DNA of 64,000 nucleotides from Paenibacillus albicereus. GTDB lineage: Bacteria; Bacillota; Bacilli; Paenibacillales; Paenibacillaceae. The position numbers and the translations under genes were made by a program. Location of the stretch: positions 3,930,001 through 3,994,000 of the forward strand of contig NZ_CP051428.1 in the NCBI RefSeq assembly GCF_012676905.1, given 5' to 3'. Shown here in pieces: positions 31,740 to 40,377 of this stretch (the first letter of the stretch is position 1; each line of letters begins with the position of its first letter). The notes beneath the pieces are model-generated. The model was not told where the DNA came from. It saw only the letters and a list, made by a program, of their open reading frames with translations, and ran no database searches.

Positions 31740-33644
31740 CTACTCCTCGCGGAGCGCCTCGACGATGCGCTCCGCGAGCTTGTCGCCGATGCCGAGCGGG
31801 CGGAAGTCCTCGGCCTTCGCCTCGCGGATCTTCTTGAGCGAGCCGAAATGCCTCAGCAGCTGCTTGCGCCGCTTCTCTCCGATGCCGGAAATCGAGTCGA
31901 GGCGCGATTCGGTCATGGACTTGCCGCGCTGCTCGCGGTGGAACGAGATCGCGAACCGGTGCACCTCGTCCTGGATGCGCTGCAGCAGGTAGAACTCCTG
32001 GCTGTCGCGCGGCAGCGTCACCGGCACCGGCGGATCGCCGACCATGAGCTGCGCCGTCTTGTGCTTGGCGTCCTTGACGAGGCCGCATACCGGCACCTGC
32101 AGGCCGAGCTCGTTCTCGAGGATGTCGTTAGCCGCGCTGATCTGGCCCCTGCCGCCGTCGACGACGATCAGGTCGGGCAGCGGTAGCCCTTCCTTGAGCA
32201 CGCGCTCGTAGCGTCTGCGGATGACCTCCCGCATCGTCTCGTAATCGTCCGGCCCCTGCACGGTGCGCACCTTGTACTTGCGGTATTCCTTTTTGTCCGG
32301 CTTGCCGTCGGTGAAGACGACCATCGCGGAGACCGGGTTCGTGCCCTGGATGTTGGAGTTGTCGAACGCCTCGATGCGGCGGATGTCCGTCATGCCGAGA
32401 TAGGCCGCGAGGCCCGTCGAAGCCTTGACGCTGCGCTCCTCGTCGCGCTCGATCAGCTTGAACTTCTCGTCGAGCGTCACCTTGGCGTTGCCCTCGGCCA
32501 TCGCCACGACCTCGCGCTTGCGGCCCCGCTGCGGCAGATGGACCTTGACCTTGAGCCAGCTCTGCAGCGAGGCGCGCACCTCGTCGGCGGCCGAGCCGAG
32601 CGCCGGCTCGGCGCCGTCGGCCTCGTCCCCGCCGAGCCTCCCGCCCGCTGCGGGCGCGTCTGCGGCGACGCTCTCGGCGGCCGCCGCCTCGCCGTCCTTG
32701 CCCGCTGCCGGCGCGTCCGGCAGCGGCAGCAGGATTTCTTTGGGCAAGGCCGGATTGTCGCTGTAGTACTGCGTCACGAACGTCATGAAGTCGTCGTAGG
32801 CCTCGCCGTAATACGGGAACGACGTCGTGCGCCGCTCGATCAGCTTGCCGCCGCGCATATAAAGGATCTGGACGCACATCCAGCCCTTGTCGACGGCGAA
32901 TCCGAACACGTCGCGGTCGAGCGCGTCGGCCAAGGTGATCTTCTGCTTTTCCATGACGGCGTCGATCGCCTGGATCTGGTCGCGGTACTCCTTGGCCCGC
33001 TCGAACTCCATCGCCTCCGCGGCCGCCGCCATCTTGCGCTGCAGCTCCGCCTTGACCTCGTCCTGGCCGCCGTTCAGGAAGCGCGCGATCTCCTGCACCA
33101 TCGACTCGTAGGTGCCGGGCTCGACCTCGTACTCGCACGGCGCGATGCACTGGCCCAGGTGATAGTAGAGGCATACCTTGTCCGGCAGGGTGTTGCATTT
33201 GCGGAGCGGATACAGCCGGTCGAGCAGCTTCTTCGTCTGCTGAGCCGCGTAGGCGTTCGGATACGGGCCGAAATATTTGCCCTTGTCCTTCACGATCCGC
33301 CGCGTCACCTCGAGCTTCGGATGCTTCTCGTTCGTAATCTTGATGTACGGAAACGTCTTGTCGTCCTTGAGCAGGACGTTGTAGCGCGGATGGTACTGCT
33401 TGATGAGGTTGCATTCGAGAATGAGGGCTTCCATGTTGCTCGCCGTCACGATATATTCGAAGTCCCGGATCTCCGAGACGAGACGCTGCGTCTTGCCGTT
33501 GTGGGTCCCGTTGAAATACGAGCGCACCCGGTTCTTGAGCACCTTCGCCTTGCCGACGTAGATGATGGTGCCTTCGCCGTTCTTCATCAGGTAGCAGCCC
33601 GGCTGATCGGGCAGCAGGGCGAGCTTGCCCTTGATCTGATCCAT
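31740..33644 (-). CDS. uvrC: Excinuclease ABC subunit C
   Basis: 634 residues. GIY-YIG nuclease domain at residues 12-95 (GCYLMKN, then [18 protein letters not shown]), a cysteine cluster C150, C158, C166, C170 (candidate 4Fe-4S ligands), a UVR helical hairpin near 200-235, the RNase H-like endonuclease domain with VVDGGRGQ, and C-terminal helix-hairpin-helix motifs ([13 protein letters not shown], then [12 protein letters not shown]). It makes both incisions in nucleotide excision repair with UvrA/UvrB. An Ala/Gly/Asp-rich insert at about 309-354 is unusual. The ATG at 33644 follows AAAGGAGG; the frame reaching 33776 is rejected. Confidence 0.95.
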   Translation of the reverse strand: MDQIKGKLALLPDQPGCYLMKNGEGTIIYVGKAKVLKNRVRSYFNGTHNGKTQRLVSEIRDFEYIVTASNMEALILECNLIKQYHPRYNVLLKDDKTFPYIKITNEKHPKLEVTRRIVKDKGKYFGPYPNAYAAQQTKKLLDRLYPLRKCNTLPDKVCLYYHLGQCIAPCEYEVEPGTYESMVQEIARFLNGGQDEVKAELQRKMAAAAEAMEFERAKEYRDQIQAIDAVMEKQKITLADALDRDVFGFAVDKGWMCVQILYMRGGKLIERRTTSFPYYGEAYDDFMTFVTQYYSDNPALPKEILLPLPDAPAAGKDGEAAAAESVAADAPAAGGRLGGDEADGAEPALGSAADEVRASLQSWLKVKVHLPQRGRKREVVAMAEGNAKVTLDEKFKLIERDEERSVKASTGLAAYLGMTDIRRIEAFDNSNIQGTNPVSAMVVFTDGKPDKKEYRKYKVRTVQGPDDYETMREVIRRRYERVLKEGLPLPDLIVVDGGRGQISAANDILENELGLQVPVCGLVKDAKHKTAQLMVGDPPVPVTLPRDSQEFYLLQRIQDEVHRFAISFHREQRGKSMTESRLDSISGIGEKRRKQLLRHFGSLKKIREAKAEDFRPLGIGDKLAERIVEALREE

Positions 33645-33801
33645 GGCCCAGAGGCCTCCTTTCCGCGGCGCATCCGCAGGATTGCCGTACCTTCTATTGT
33701 AGCACAGCGCGCTTCGGCGAGTCAGTCCCCGTCGGCCGACAAGGCCGGCCGACCGATCGGCAGCAATCGCTTCCATCCGATCCGGACAGGCAAAATTCGC
33801 C

Positions 33802-33831
33802 TTTACATAAGTTCCGCAGTCTGGGTATACT
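33802..33831 (+). promoter_or_regulatory. Promoter of the small membrane protein gene
   Basis: TTTACA (33802-33807), 18-bp spacer, TATACT (33826-33831). Confidence 0.7.
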
Positions 33832-33927
33832 ACTAGGAGAAGTTGTCACGTCAGGTGCTGGCCCCCGGCCATGGACGCCGCCGCGCCGGCGGCAGGGACA
33901 GCGATATTGAAGCGAGGAGGACGCACA

Positions 33928-34080
33928 ATGGAGAACGTCAACGTCAGAGATCCGCGCGAGCATGTGAACGAGGAGCCCCGCGACGACCTGAAGGATCTCG
34001 TGTTCGGATTCGGCGGCATGATCGGCTTTATGACCGTCGCCTATATCATCATGGTGGTTGTCAAGTACATCATCGACTAA
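33928..34080 (+). CDS. Small single-pass membrane protein, function unknown
   Basis: 50 residues. The first 24 are charged (NVRDPREHVNEEPRDDLKDL); residues 25-46 form one hydrophobic helix ending KYIID. The ATG at 33928 follows GAGGAGGACGCACA, and the gene has its own sigma-A promoter (33802-33831) and a perfect terminator, so it is very likely expressed. I do not recognise a family. Divergent from uvrC. It could be a membrane regulator or stress protein; nothing in the sequence decides. Confidence 0.7.
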   Translation: MENVNVRDPREHVNEEPRDDLKDLVFGFGGMIGFMTVAYIIMVVVKYIID

Positions 34081-34102
34081 CGATCCGCTCCCATCCAACT
34101 CA

Positions 34103-34137
34103 ACCCTCCGGCCCAGCCGGGAGGGTATTTATTTTTT
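34103..34137 (+). terminator. Terminator of the small membrane protein gene
   Basis: ACCCTCC / GGGAGGGT stem followed by ATTTATTTTTT. Confidence 0.88.
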
Positions 34138-34145
34138 ATGGCCCA

Positions 34146-34201
34146 TTGCAAATGACGTATTCGATGTGGTACTTTATTTCCATCTTTATCGAATCAATAA
34201 G
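34146..34201 (+). promoter_or_regulatory. arsR-type promoter with overlapping operator
   Basis: TTGCAA (34146-34151), 18-bp spacer, TACTTT (34170-34175). The -10 is overlapped by CTTTATTTCCATCTTTATCG (from 34172), a motif repeated at 34525 and 34562 before the MFS gene. It fits autoregulation by the ArsR-family gene. Confidence 0.6.
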
Positions 34202-34230
34202 AAAAATCACAAAGGAAAGGCGGGGATGTC

Positions 34231-34512
34231 ATGGTCGAGGACAACGAGGACGTCAAGCAAGCCGTCAAAGTCTACAAAGCTCTCGGTGAACCGACCCGGA
34301 TTAAAATCGCCATGCTGCTCACGGAGGAGAAGAACCTCTGCTGCTCCGACATCAGCGGCAAGCTCGATTCCGTCGCCGGCTCCACGCTCTCCCATCATCT
34401 CAAACAGCTGACGGAATGCGGCCTGCTGAAGCAGCGCAAGGACGGAACCTACATGTACTACAGCGTCAACAAGGACATCGCCCGCAAGTACGCTCCTTAT
34501 CTGCTGGAGTGA
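34231..34512 (+). CDS. ArsR-family repressor
   Basis: 93 residues, winged-helix ArsR/SmtB protein (KVYKALGEPTRIKIAMLLTE, recognition helix GSTLSHHLKQLTECGLLKQR). In the position where arsenic sensors carry the CxC of ELCVCDL this protein has NLCCSDI, i.e. adjacent cysteines. This could be a thiolate metal site, a redox switch or unrelated; the inducer is unknown. The ATG at 34231 follows a GGAAAGGCGGGG site. Its probable target is the MFS gene 98 bases downstream, which is preceded by two more copies of the operator motif found at its own promoter. Confidence 0.87.
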   Translation: MVEDNEDVKQAVKVYKALGEPTRIKIAMLLTEEKNLCCSDISGKLDSVAGSTLSHHLKQLTECGLLKQRKDGTYMYYSVNKDIARKYAPYLLE

Positions 34513-34524
34513 TTTTTTTCCGCC

Positions 34525-34591
34525 CTTTATTTCGACATCGATGGAAATATGACTTCATGGCCTTTATTTCGATATTTTTAGAAATATAAAC
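34525..34591 (+). promoter_or_regulatory. Two ArsR-type operator copies before the MFS gene
   Basis: CTTTATTTCGACATCGATGG (from 34525, ending near 34552) and CTTTATTTCGATATTTTTAG (34562-34591). Each has an imperfect inverted repeat ATTTC / GAAAT 10 bases apart. They fill the gap between arsR and the MFS gene. Confidence 0.6.
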
Positions 34592-34610
34592 GAATAGGAG
34601 CTGGAAAATC

Positions 34611-35843
34611 ATGACGCCAAGCTGGACATGGAAAATCTATATGCTGGCCATCGTCAGCTTTTTGGTCGGCACGTCGGAGTACATCATCGCCGGCATCTTG
34701 GATCAGGTCGCCGCCGATATCGGAGTCTCGCTCGCCGCCGCCGGCCAGCTGATTACCGTCTATTCCCTCGCCTACGCCTTCGGCACCCCCTTCCTGCTGG
34801 CCGCCGCGGCCAAGGCCGACCGCAAAAAGCTCATGATCGGCTCCCTCGCCGTCTTCGTCGCCGGAAACTTCGCCGCGCTCGCGTTCACCGGCTACGGAGC
34901 CCTGATCGTCTCCCGCATCATCCTCGCTCTGAGCAGCGGCGTCTTCATCGTCACCGCGATGTCCGTCGCCTCCAGGCTCGCCCCGCCGGGCAAGCAGGGC
35001 CGCGCCATCGCGACCCTCGTCATGGGCTTCAGCATGTCGCTCATCATCGGCGTCCCGCTGGGCCGAATCATCGCCTCGGCGTACGATTGGAATCTCGTGT
35101 TCGGCGCCATCGGCCTGCTCGGCCTGCTCGCCATGGGGCTCATCTTCCATGCGTTTCCGCCGACCGACGGAGAGAAGCTTATTCCGCTGAAGGAGCAGCT
35201 GAGGCTGCTGGCGAATCCGAGGATCGCCATCGGACTCCTGATTACGTTCTTCTGGATCGGCGGCTACTCCATCACACATACCTACATCTCCCCCTTCCTG
35301 CTGGACGTGACGGGGATGAGCGATCGAAGCGTCAGCATCGCCTTGTTCGCGCTCGGCATCGCCGCCTTGATCGGCTCCCAGCTCGGAGGCTTCGGCACGG
35401 ACCGGTGGGGCTTCCCCCGCATGCTGGTCGGCGGCATGGTTCTCCACTCGATCTTCCTGCTGCTGCTGTTCCTGTTCGCCCCGTCGGCTGCCGTCGTCGT
35501 TCCGCTGCTCCTGCTCTGGTCCATAGCGGCCTGGTCGTCGGGTCCGACCCAGCAGTATCATCTGCTCACGCTGGCGCCTGGAGCGGCAGGCATCATGCTG
35601 AGCCTCAACAGCTCCATGGTTCAGCTCGGGATGGCAGCCGGAGCCGGGCTCGGCGGACTGATCGTCGAGGGCTCCTCGCTGGCGGCCACGAGCGGGATCG
35701 GAGCCGCAGCCGTCGCCGTCGCGGCGCTGACCGCGGCCGCGTCGTTCGGCTATCTCAGCCCGGCAGCCGCGCGGCGCCGAAAGGCGAGCCTCGCCGGAGC
35801 CGGCATCGCCGGGAAGGGGATCGGCCTGAAGGACGATAACTGA
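34611..35843 (+). CDS. MFS drug-efflux-type transporter (DHA1 family)
   Basis: 410 residues, 12 predicted transmembrane helices. The opening MLAIVSFLVGTSEYIIAGIL, the loop-2/3 segment AKADRKKLMIGSLAVF and the TM5 segment LVMGFSMSLIIGVPLGRIIA place it with DHA1 exporters such as AraJ, NepI and B. subtilis YtbD. The substrate is unknown. The ATG at 34611 has AGGAG ten bases upstream. Immediately downstream of an ArsR-type gene and two operator copies, so it is probably induced by the same signal. The C-terminal tail (35 residues) is basic and Ala/Gly-rich. Confidence 0.83.
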   Translation: MTPSWTWKIYMLAIVSFLVGTSEYIIAGILDQVAADIGVSLAAAGQLITVYSLAYAFGTPFLLAAAAKADRKKLMIGSLAVFVAGNFAALAFTGYGALIVSRIILALSSGVFIVTAMSVASRLAPPGKQGRAIATLVMGFSMSLIIGVPLGRIIASAYDWNLVFGAIGLLGLLAMGLIFHAFPPTDGEKLIPLKEQLRLLANPRIAIGLLITFFWIGGYSITHTYISPFLLDVTGMSDRSVSIALFALGIAALIGSQLGGFGTDRWGFPRMLVGGMVLHSIFLLLLFLFAPSAAVVVPLLLLWSIAAWSSGPTQQYHLLTLAPGAAGIMLSLNSSMVQLGMAAGAGLGGLIVEGSSLAATSGIGAAAVAVAALTAAASFGYLSPAAARRRKASLAGAGIAGKGIGLKDDN

Positions 35844-35904
35844 CGAGCGGGCAGCGCCGTCATGCGGGCGCAGCGCTTGCCGGACGGCCTCATCGAGACG
35901 AAAA

Positions 35905-35941
35905 GAAAGGACGAGGCGGAAAATCCGCTCTCGTCCTTTTT
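35905..35941. terminator. Terminator between the MFS gene and yezD
   Basis: AAAGGACGAG(A)GCGGA stem with CTCGTCCTTTTT, A tract and T tract on both sides; serves converging units. Confidence 0.88.
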
Positions 35942-35967
35942 GGCAAGACTCCCCGCTGCCGTCGAAC

Positions 35968-36156
35968 TCACCCTTGAGCGGAAGCCGCCCCCTGCTGCCG
36001 GACCGCCGCGGCGTCGAACCGCTTGCGATCGGTCCGGTCGATCTGCACGATCCGCCCGTCATGCACCGTGATGAGCACCGAGCCGTACTCCAGGCCGTTG
36101 ACCTGATCCGCAATTCGATCCAGCCACGCTTCATCCAATTCCACCGGCTTCGCCAT
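35968..36156 (-). CDS. YezD-family small protein (DUF2292)
   Basis: 62 residues. The pattern DRIADQVNGLEYGSVLITVH, followed by DGRIVQIDRTDRKRF, is the YezD/DUF2292 signature: a short beta-rich protein of unknown biochemistry that recurs next to sulfate or sulfur-assimilation genes. Here it is the last gene of the sulfate ABC transporter unit, three bases after cysW, which supports a link with sulfur uptake. Confidence 0.85.
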   Translation of the reverse strand: MAKPVELDEAWLDRIADQVNGLEYGSVLITVHDGRIVQIDRTDRKRFDAAAVRQQGAASAQG

Positions 36157-36159
36157 CCT

Positions 36160-37050
36160 TCATCCCTCCAGATTTTGATTTCGCTGAGCGGTTTTCCATT
36201 CGACGAGACTCTTCGCCCCCAGCGTCAGCAGCGCGAGCAGCATGAGCAGCGACGCCGCTGCGAACGAGGCGGAAAACTGGTATTCATTGTAGAGAATCTC
36301 GACATGCAGCGGCAGCGTGTTGGTCTCGCCGCGGATGTGGCCGGAGACGACCGAGACGGCTCCGAACTCGCCCATCGCGCGGGCGTTGCACAGCACGAGG
36401 CCATACAGCAGACCCCATTTGATATTCGGCAAGGTGACGCTCCAGAAGATGCGGAAGCCCTTGGCGCCGAGCGTGGCCGCGGCCTCCTCCTCCTGGATGC
36501 CTTGAGCCTGCATGAGCGGAATCAGCTCTCTGGCCACGAACGGGAACGTGACGAACATCGTCGCGAGCACGATGCCCGTGGGAGCGAACACGACCTGCAG
36601 GCCGCGTTCGTCCAGCCATGGCCCCAGGTAGCCCTGGGCGCCGAACAGCAGCATGAACATGAAGCCCGCGATGACCGGCGACACGGAGAACGGCAGATCG
36701 ATGAGGCTGAGGAGCAGGCTCTTGCCGCGGAAGCTGAACTTGGCGATGAGCCAGGAAGCCGCGATGCCGAACACTGTGTTGAGCGGCACCGCGATCGCGG
36801 CGACGAGCAGCGTCAGCTTGAGCGCCGATACGGCATCCGGGTCGACGAGCGCGCTGAGATAGACTTCCCAGCCGCGCTTCAGCCCCTCTACGAATACGGT
36901 GAGGAGCGGGAGCAGCACGATCAGCGTCAGGAACAGCACCGCGATGCCGATCAGCAGCCAGCGCACGGCGGCCGGCTCGGTTGTCGGACGTCCGGTGTCG
37001 GGCGGCGCCGGCGTTCGGACGGAGCGGGAGGCGGCGATTGCGCCTGCCAT
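36160..37050 (-). CDS. cysW: Sulfate/thiosulfate ABC transporter permease (CysW)
   Basis: 296 residues. About six transmembrane helices after a 28-residue polar N-terminus. The segment DLPFSVSPVIAGFMFMLLFG and the EAA loop QEEEAAATLGAKGFRIFWSVTLP are typical of CysW. It forms the inner-membrane channel with CysT. No CysA ATPase gene is present in the unit, so the ATPase must be encoded elsewhere. It follows cysT by 12 bases. Confidence 0.9.
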   Translation of the reverse strand: MAGAIAASRSVRTPAPPDTGRPTTEPAAVRWLLIGIAVLFLTLIVLLPLLTVFVEGLKRGWEVYLSALVDPDAVSALKLTLLVAAIAVPLNTVFGIAASWLIAKFSFRGKSLLLSLIDLPFSVSPVIAGFMFMLLFGAQGYLGPWLDERGLQVVFAPTGIVLATMFVTFPFVARELIPLMQAQGIQEEEAAATLGAKGFRIFWSVTLPNIKWGLLYGLVLCNARAMGEFGAVSVVSGHIRGETNTLPLHVEILYNEYQFSASFAAASLLMLLALLTLGAKSLVEWKTAQRNQNLEG

Positions 37051-37062
37051 AGGCGATCCCTC

Positions 37063-37896
37063 CTATTCCGCCAGAGCGCGCCGGCTGGCGCGCCACTGGA
37101 TGTAGTTGATGACAAGCAGCATGGCGAAGCTCATGACGAGCAGCACGACGGCGATCGCCGTCGCCTGCTCGAGCTCGAACGACTCCAGCTTGGTCATGAT
37201 GAGCAGCGGCGCGATCTCGGTCTTCATCGGCATGTTGCCGGAGATGAAGACGACCGAGCCGTACTCGCCGATGCCGCGGGCGAAGGCGAGGGCGAAGCCG
37301 GTGAGCAGCGCCGGCATGAGCTCCGGCAGCACGACGCGCAGCACCGTGCGCCAGCGTCCTGCCCCGAGCATGACCGCCGCCTCCTCGATTTCCTGGTCCA
37401 GATCCTCGAGCACGGGCTGCACGGTCCGCACGATGAACGGCAGGCCGATGAAGATCAGTGCGATCGTGATGCCGAGCGGGGTGAAGGCGACCTTCAGGCC
37501 GAGCGGCTCCAGCCACTTGCCGATCCAGCCGTTCGGCGCGTAGATCGCCGTGAGCGCGACCCCGGCGACCGCCGTCGGCAGCGCGAACGGCAGGTCGACG
37601 AGGCTGTCGAGCAGCTTGCGGCCCGGGAACCGGTACCGGACGAGCACCCACGCGACGATCAGCCCGAACAGCAGGTTGACGAGTGCGGCGCCGAACGAGG
37701 TGAGCAGGCTGATCCGATAGGACGCCATCACCCGCGGCGCGGTCACGGTCGACCAGAACTCGCTCCAGCTCAGAGCGGACGTCTTGAGGAAGATGCAGGC
37801 CAGCGGAATGAGGACGATCATGCCGAGATACAGCACGGTAATGCCCATCGTGAGGCCGAAGCCGGGCAGCACGCTGCGGGAACGGGAACCTTTCAT
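37063..37896 (-). CDS. cysT: Sulfate/thiosulfate ABC transporter permease (CysT)
   Basis: 277 residues, six transmembrane helices. [20 protein letters not shown] and the EAA loop [22 protein letters not shown] match CysT/Cys[17 protein letters not shown] near the C-terminus is diagnostic. It pairs with CysW and is fed by the lipoprotein encoded 40 bases upstream in the transcript. Confidence 0.92.
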   Translation of the reverse strand: MKGSRSRSVLPGFGLTMGITVLYLGMIVLIPLACIFLKTSALSWSEFWSTVTAPRVMASYRISLLTSFGAALVNLLFGLIVAWVLVRYRFPGRKLLDSLVDLPFALPTAVAGVALTAIYAPNGWIGKWLEPLGLKVAFTPLGITIALIFIGLPFIVRTVQPVLEDLDQEIEEAAVMLGAGRWRTVLRVVLPELMPALLTGFALAFARGIGEYGSVVFISGNMPMKTEIAPLLIMTKLESFELEQATAIAVVLLVMSFAMLLVINYIQWRASRRALAE

Positions 37897-37936
37897 GTGA
37901 AGTCAGCTCCTGTAACGGTAGGATAGCAGCATCGTC

Positions 37937-39079
37937 TTACTTGGAGCCCGGCACGTAAATCTCGTCGAACGTGCCGCCGTCGGCGAAATGCTTCTTCTGC
38001 GCTTCGGCCCAGCCGCCGAAGTCCTTGTCGATCTGCAGCAGCTCAAGCTCCTTGAACGTGTCTTTGTACTGAGCGGCGATGTCCGGGTTGATCGGGCGGT
38101 AGAAGTTGTCGGCCGCGATCTTCTGACCCTCATCCGTGTAGAGGTACTTCAGGTACTCCTCCGCCACCTCGCGCGTGCCCTTGCTGTCGACGACCTTGTC
38201 GACGACCGCGACCGGCGGCTCCGCCAGGATGCTGAGCGAAGGATAGACGATCTCGAACTTGTCGCCGAGCTCCTTTTGGGACAGGAACGCCTCGTTCTCC
38301 CATGCCAGGAGCACGTCGCCGATGCCGCGCTCGGTGAACGTCGTCGTCGAGCCGCGGGCTCCGGAGTCGAGCACCGGCACGTTCTGGAACAGCTCTTTGA
38401 TGAATGCCTTGGTCTTGGCTTCGTCGCCGCCGTCCTGCTTCTGGGCGTAGCCCCAAGCCGCCAGGTAGTTCCAGCGGGCGCCGCCGGACGTTTTCGGGTT
38501 CGGCGTGATGACCTCGACGCCGTCCTTCACGAGGTCGCCCCAGTCCTTGATTCCTTTCGGATTGCCCTTGCGGACGAGGAAGACGATCGTCGACGTGTAC
38601 GGGGCGCTGTTGGCCTCGAACTTGCCCTTCCAATCTTTGTTCAGCAGTCCCTTTTCGGCGATGGCATCGATGTCGTAGCCGAGCGCCAGCGTCACGACGT
38701 CGGCCTTGAGGCCGCCGATGACCGACAGCGACTGCTTGCCGGAGCCGCCGTGCGACTGCTTGACGGTCACTTTTTGGCCGGTCTTATCCAGCCAGTACTT
38801 GGCGAAAGCACCGTTGAAGGACTCGTACAGCTCGCGCGTCGGATCGTACGAGACGTTCAGCAGCTCGACCGGCTCCTTCGGCGTCGCCGGAGCTTCCGTC
38901 GCGCCGGCGTTCGCAGCCGTATTGGATGCAGCCGTGTTTTCGGCAGGCGCGTTGGCGGCTCCGCCGCTTCCCGCCGAGTTCGAAGCATTGTTGCCGGACC
39001 CGCATGCGGTCAGACCGAGAGCAAGCGAAGCGGTGAGGAGCAGGACAGGCCATTGGGAAAGCGGATTTCTTTTGGACAT
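37937..39079 (-). CDS. Sulfate-binding lipoprotein of the ABC transporter
   Basis: 380 residues. Lipoprotein signal with lipobox LTAC near residue 26, then a Ser/Asn/Ala linker (about 30-70) and the binding domain. [33 protein letters not shown] and [20 protein letters not shown] are signatures of sulfate/thiosulfate-binding proteins of the Sbp/CysP type. The start is the ATG at 39079 with AAGGGG upstream; the frame reaching 39136 is rejected. First gene of the unit; a consensus promoter lies at 39175-39204. Confidence 0.93.
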   Translation of the reverse strand: MSKRNPLSQWPVLLLTASLALGLTACGSGNNASNSAGSGGAANAPAENTAASNTAANAGATEAPATPKEPVELLNVSYDPTRELYESFNGAFAKYWLDKTGQKVTVKQSHGGSGKQSLSVIGGLKADVVTLALGYDIDAIAEKGLLNKDWKGKFEANSAPYTSTIVFLVRKGNPKGIKDWGDLVKDGVEVITPNPKTSGGARWNYLAAWGYAQKQDGGDEAKTKAFIKELFQNVPVLDSGARGSTTTFTERGIGDVLLAWENEAFLSQKELGDKFEIVYPSLSILAEPPVAVVDKVVDSKGTREVAEEYLKYLYTDEGQKIAADNFYRPINPDIAAQYKDTFKELELLQIDKDFGGWAEAQKKHFADGGTFDEIYVPGSK

Positions 39080-39174
39080 ATGGACACACCCCTTGGTTTT
39101 GGTCGATTCGCGCTCATGCCGGTAGTCCGGTAACAAGCCGTTAATTCCCAGCTGTTTAGTTGGTTATGAATGGA

Positions 39175-39204
39175 ATCATACCAGCCTATTCCTCCCTGTG
39201 TCAA
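39175..39204 (-). promoter_or_regulatory. Promoter of the sulfate transporter unit
   Basis: Minus-strand TTGACA (39204-39199), 18-bp spacer, TATGAT (39180-39175). The roughly 95-nt leader contains GGGAATTAAC, which might belong to a sulfur-regulator (CymR-like) site, but the match is weak. Confidence 0.75.
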
Positions 39205-39313
39205 CGGATTTTTCAGCGAGAGTTATACGCCCGATAAGAATTCCTTATGCGCCATCGCCCGATCGTCGGAGCCGCCGCGTCCGCGCCGTCCCTGGCTGCG
39301 GCCGGGCAAAAAT

Positions 39314-39353
39314 CAAAAAGCCCTGGAAGGAACGCTCGTCCTCTTCCAGGGCT
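39314..39353 (-). terminator. Terminator of the dnaB-dnaI unit
   Basis: Minus-strand AGCCCTGGAAG / CTTCCAGGGCT stem followed by TTTTTG. Confidence 0.88.
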
Positions 39354-39369
39354 CATCAAGCTTGCTCGG

Positions 39370-40341
39370 TTATAATTCCGTCTCGTCCTTGCGGCCGCGC
39401 TTGTTCGTCCCTTTGACGTGCACGACCTCGACGAAGGGGCCGATCCGGTCCATCAGGCGCCGGCCCTTGTGATATTCCTCGCCGTCCTTGCTCGTGAAGC
39501 TGAAGTGCTGCTCCAGGTCGGCGAGCGCATGGTTGGACGTATAGAAGGTCGGCTTGCGCTCCATCCGGTAGTTGAGGATCGAGCCCATCACATGGTCGCG
39601 CACCCACGGGCTCAGGTTCTCGGCGCCGATGTCGTCGAACACGAGAAGATCGGCTTCCTTCATCAGGTCGATCGTCTCCTTGAGCTTGCCCGGCTCGCCG
39701 AACATCGCCTTGAGATCCTCGACGAAGTCCGGCATGTAGACGATGACGCCGGAGTAGCCGCTCTTGGCCAGCTCGCCGAGAAGGTAGCTCATCAGGAACG
39801 TCTTGCCGGTGCCGAACGATCCGGTCAGGTAAAGCCCCTCGGCCTGCAGGCCCTGCTCCTTGGTGCGCCGGATATACTCCAGCACCTTCATGACCGCCGT
39901 CGAGCGGGCGCGGTCCTTCATCAGGATCTCGTCCGCCGAGTAGGCGCTGTCCAGCGTGCGCTCGCTCACGTAGAAGCTGCGGATGCGGGAGCGGATCTGC
40001 TCCTCGTTGCGGCGGGCGATGAACTTGCGGCAGGCCGTCTTGCGGTCGATCAGCCGCAGCTCGTCCGCGACCGTCTCGGCGGAGAGCAGCGTGTAGTGGC
40101 CCTGGAAATCGTTGGGGCAGCGGTCGAGCCCCGGACAGCTCTCGCAGTTCCGATGCTCGCGCACGTATTGGTACACGAGATTGGAGTTGCGCCGCAGCAC
40201 GTCCTCGTCCAGCTCCGGATGCTGGTCCATCAGCTTCCGCACCTTGGGCTCGCGCATCAGCTCGCCCAGCTGCTCCTGCGCGCGGGCGCGCAGCTTGCCC
40301 CCTCCGGGCATCGTCTTCAGCAAATCGCGCAGCGATTCCAT
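39370..40341 (-). CDS. dnaI: Primosomal protein DnaI (helicase loader)
   Basis: 323 residues. The N-terminal zinc-binding domain carries HRNCESCPGLDRC. The AAA+ domain has Walker A GSFGTGKT and Walker B LLVFDDIG. DnaI loads the replicative helicase DnaC of Firmicutes during initiation and restart. The ATG at 40341 has AAGGAGG eight bases upstream; the GTG three codons earlier abuts that site. It follows dnaB by 36 bases, the usual Bacillus order. Confidence 0.94.
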   Translation of the reverse strand: MESLRDLLKTMPGGGKLRARAQEQLGELMREPKVRKLMDQHPELDEDVLRRNSNLVYQYVREHRNCESCPGLDRCPNDFQGHYTLLSAETVADELRLIDRKTACRKFIARRNEEQIRSRIRSFYVSERTLDSAYSADEILMKDRARSTAVMKVLEYIRRTKEQGLQAEGLYLTGSFGTGKTFLMSYLLGELAKSGYSGVIVYMPDFVEDLKAMFGEPGKLKETIDLMKEADLLVFDDIGAENLSPWVRDHVMGSILNYRMERKPTFYTSNHALADLEQHFSFTSKDGEEYHKGRRLMDRIGPFVEVVHVKGTNKRGRKDETEL

Positions 40342-40377
40342 CGCTTCCACCTCCTTCGTTCCGATCGGCTCCTCGGC

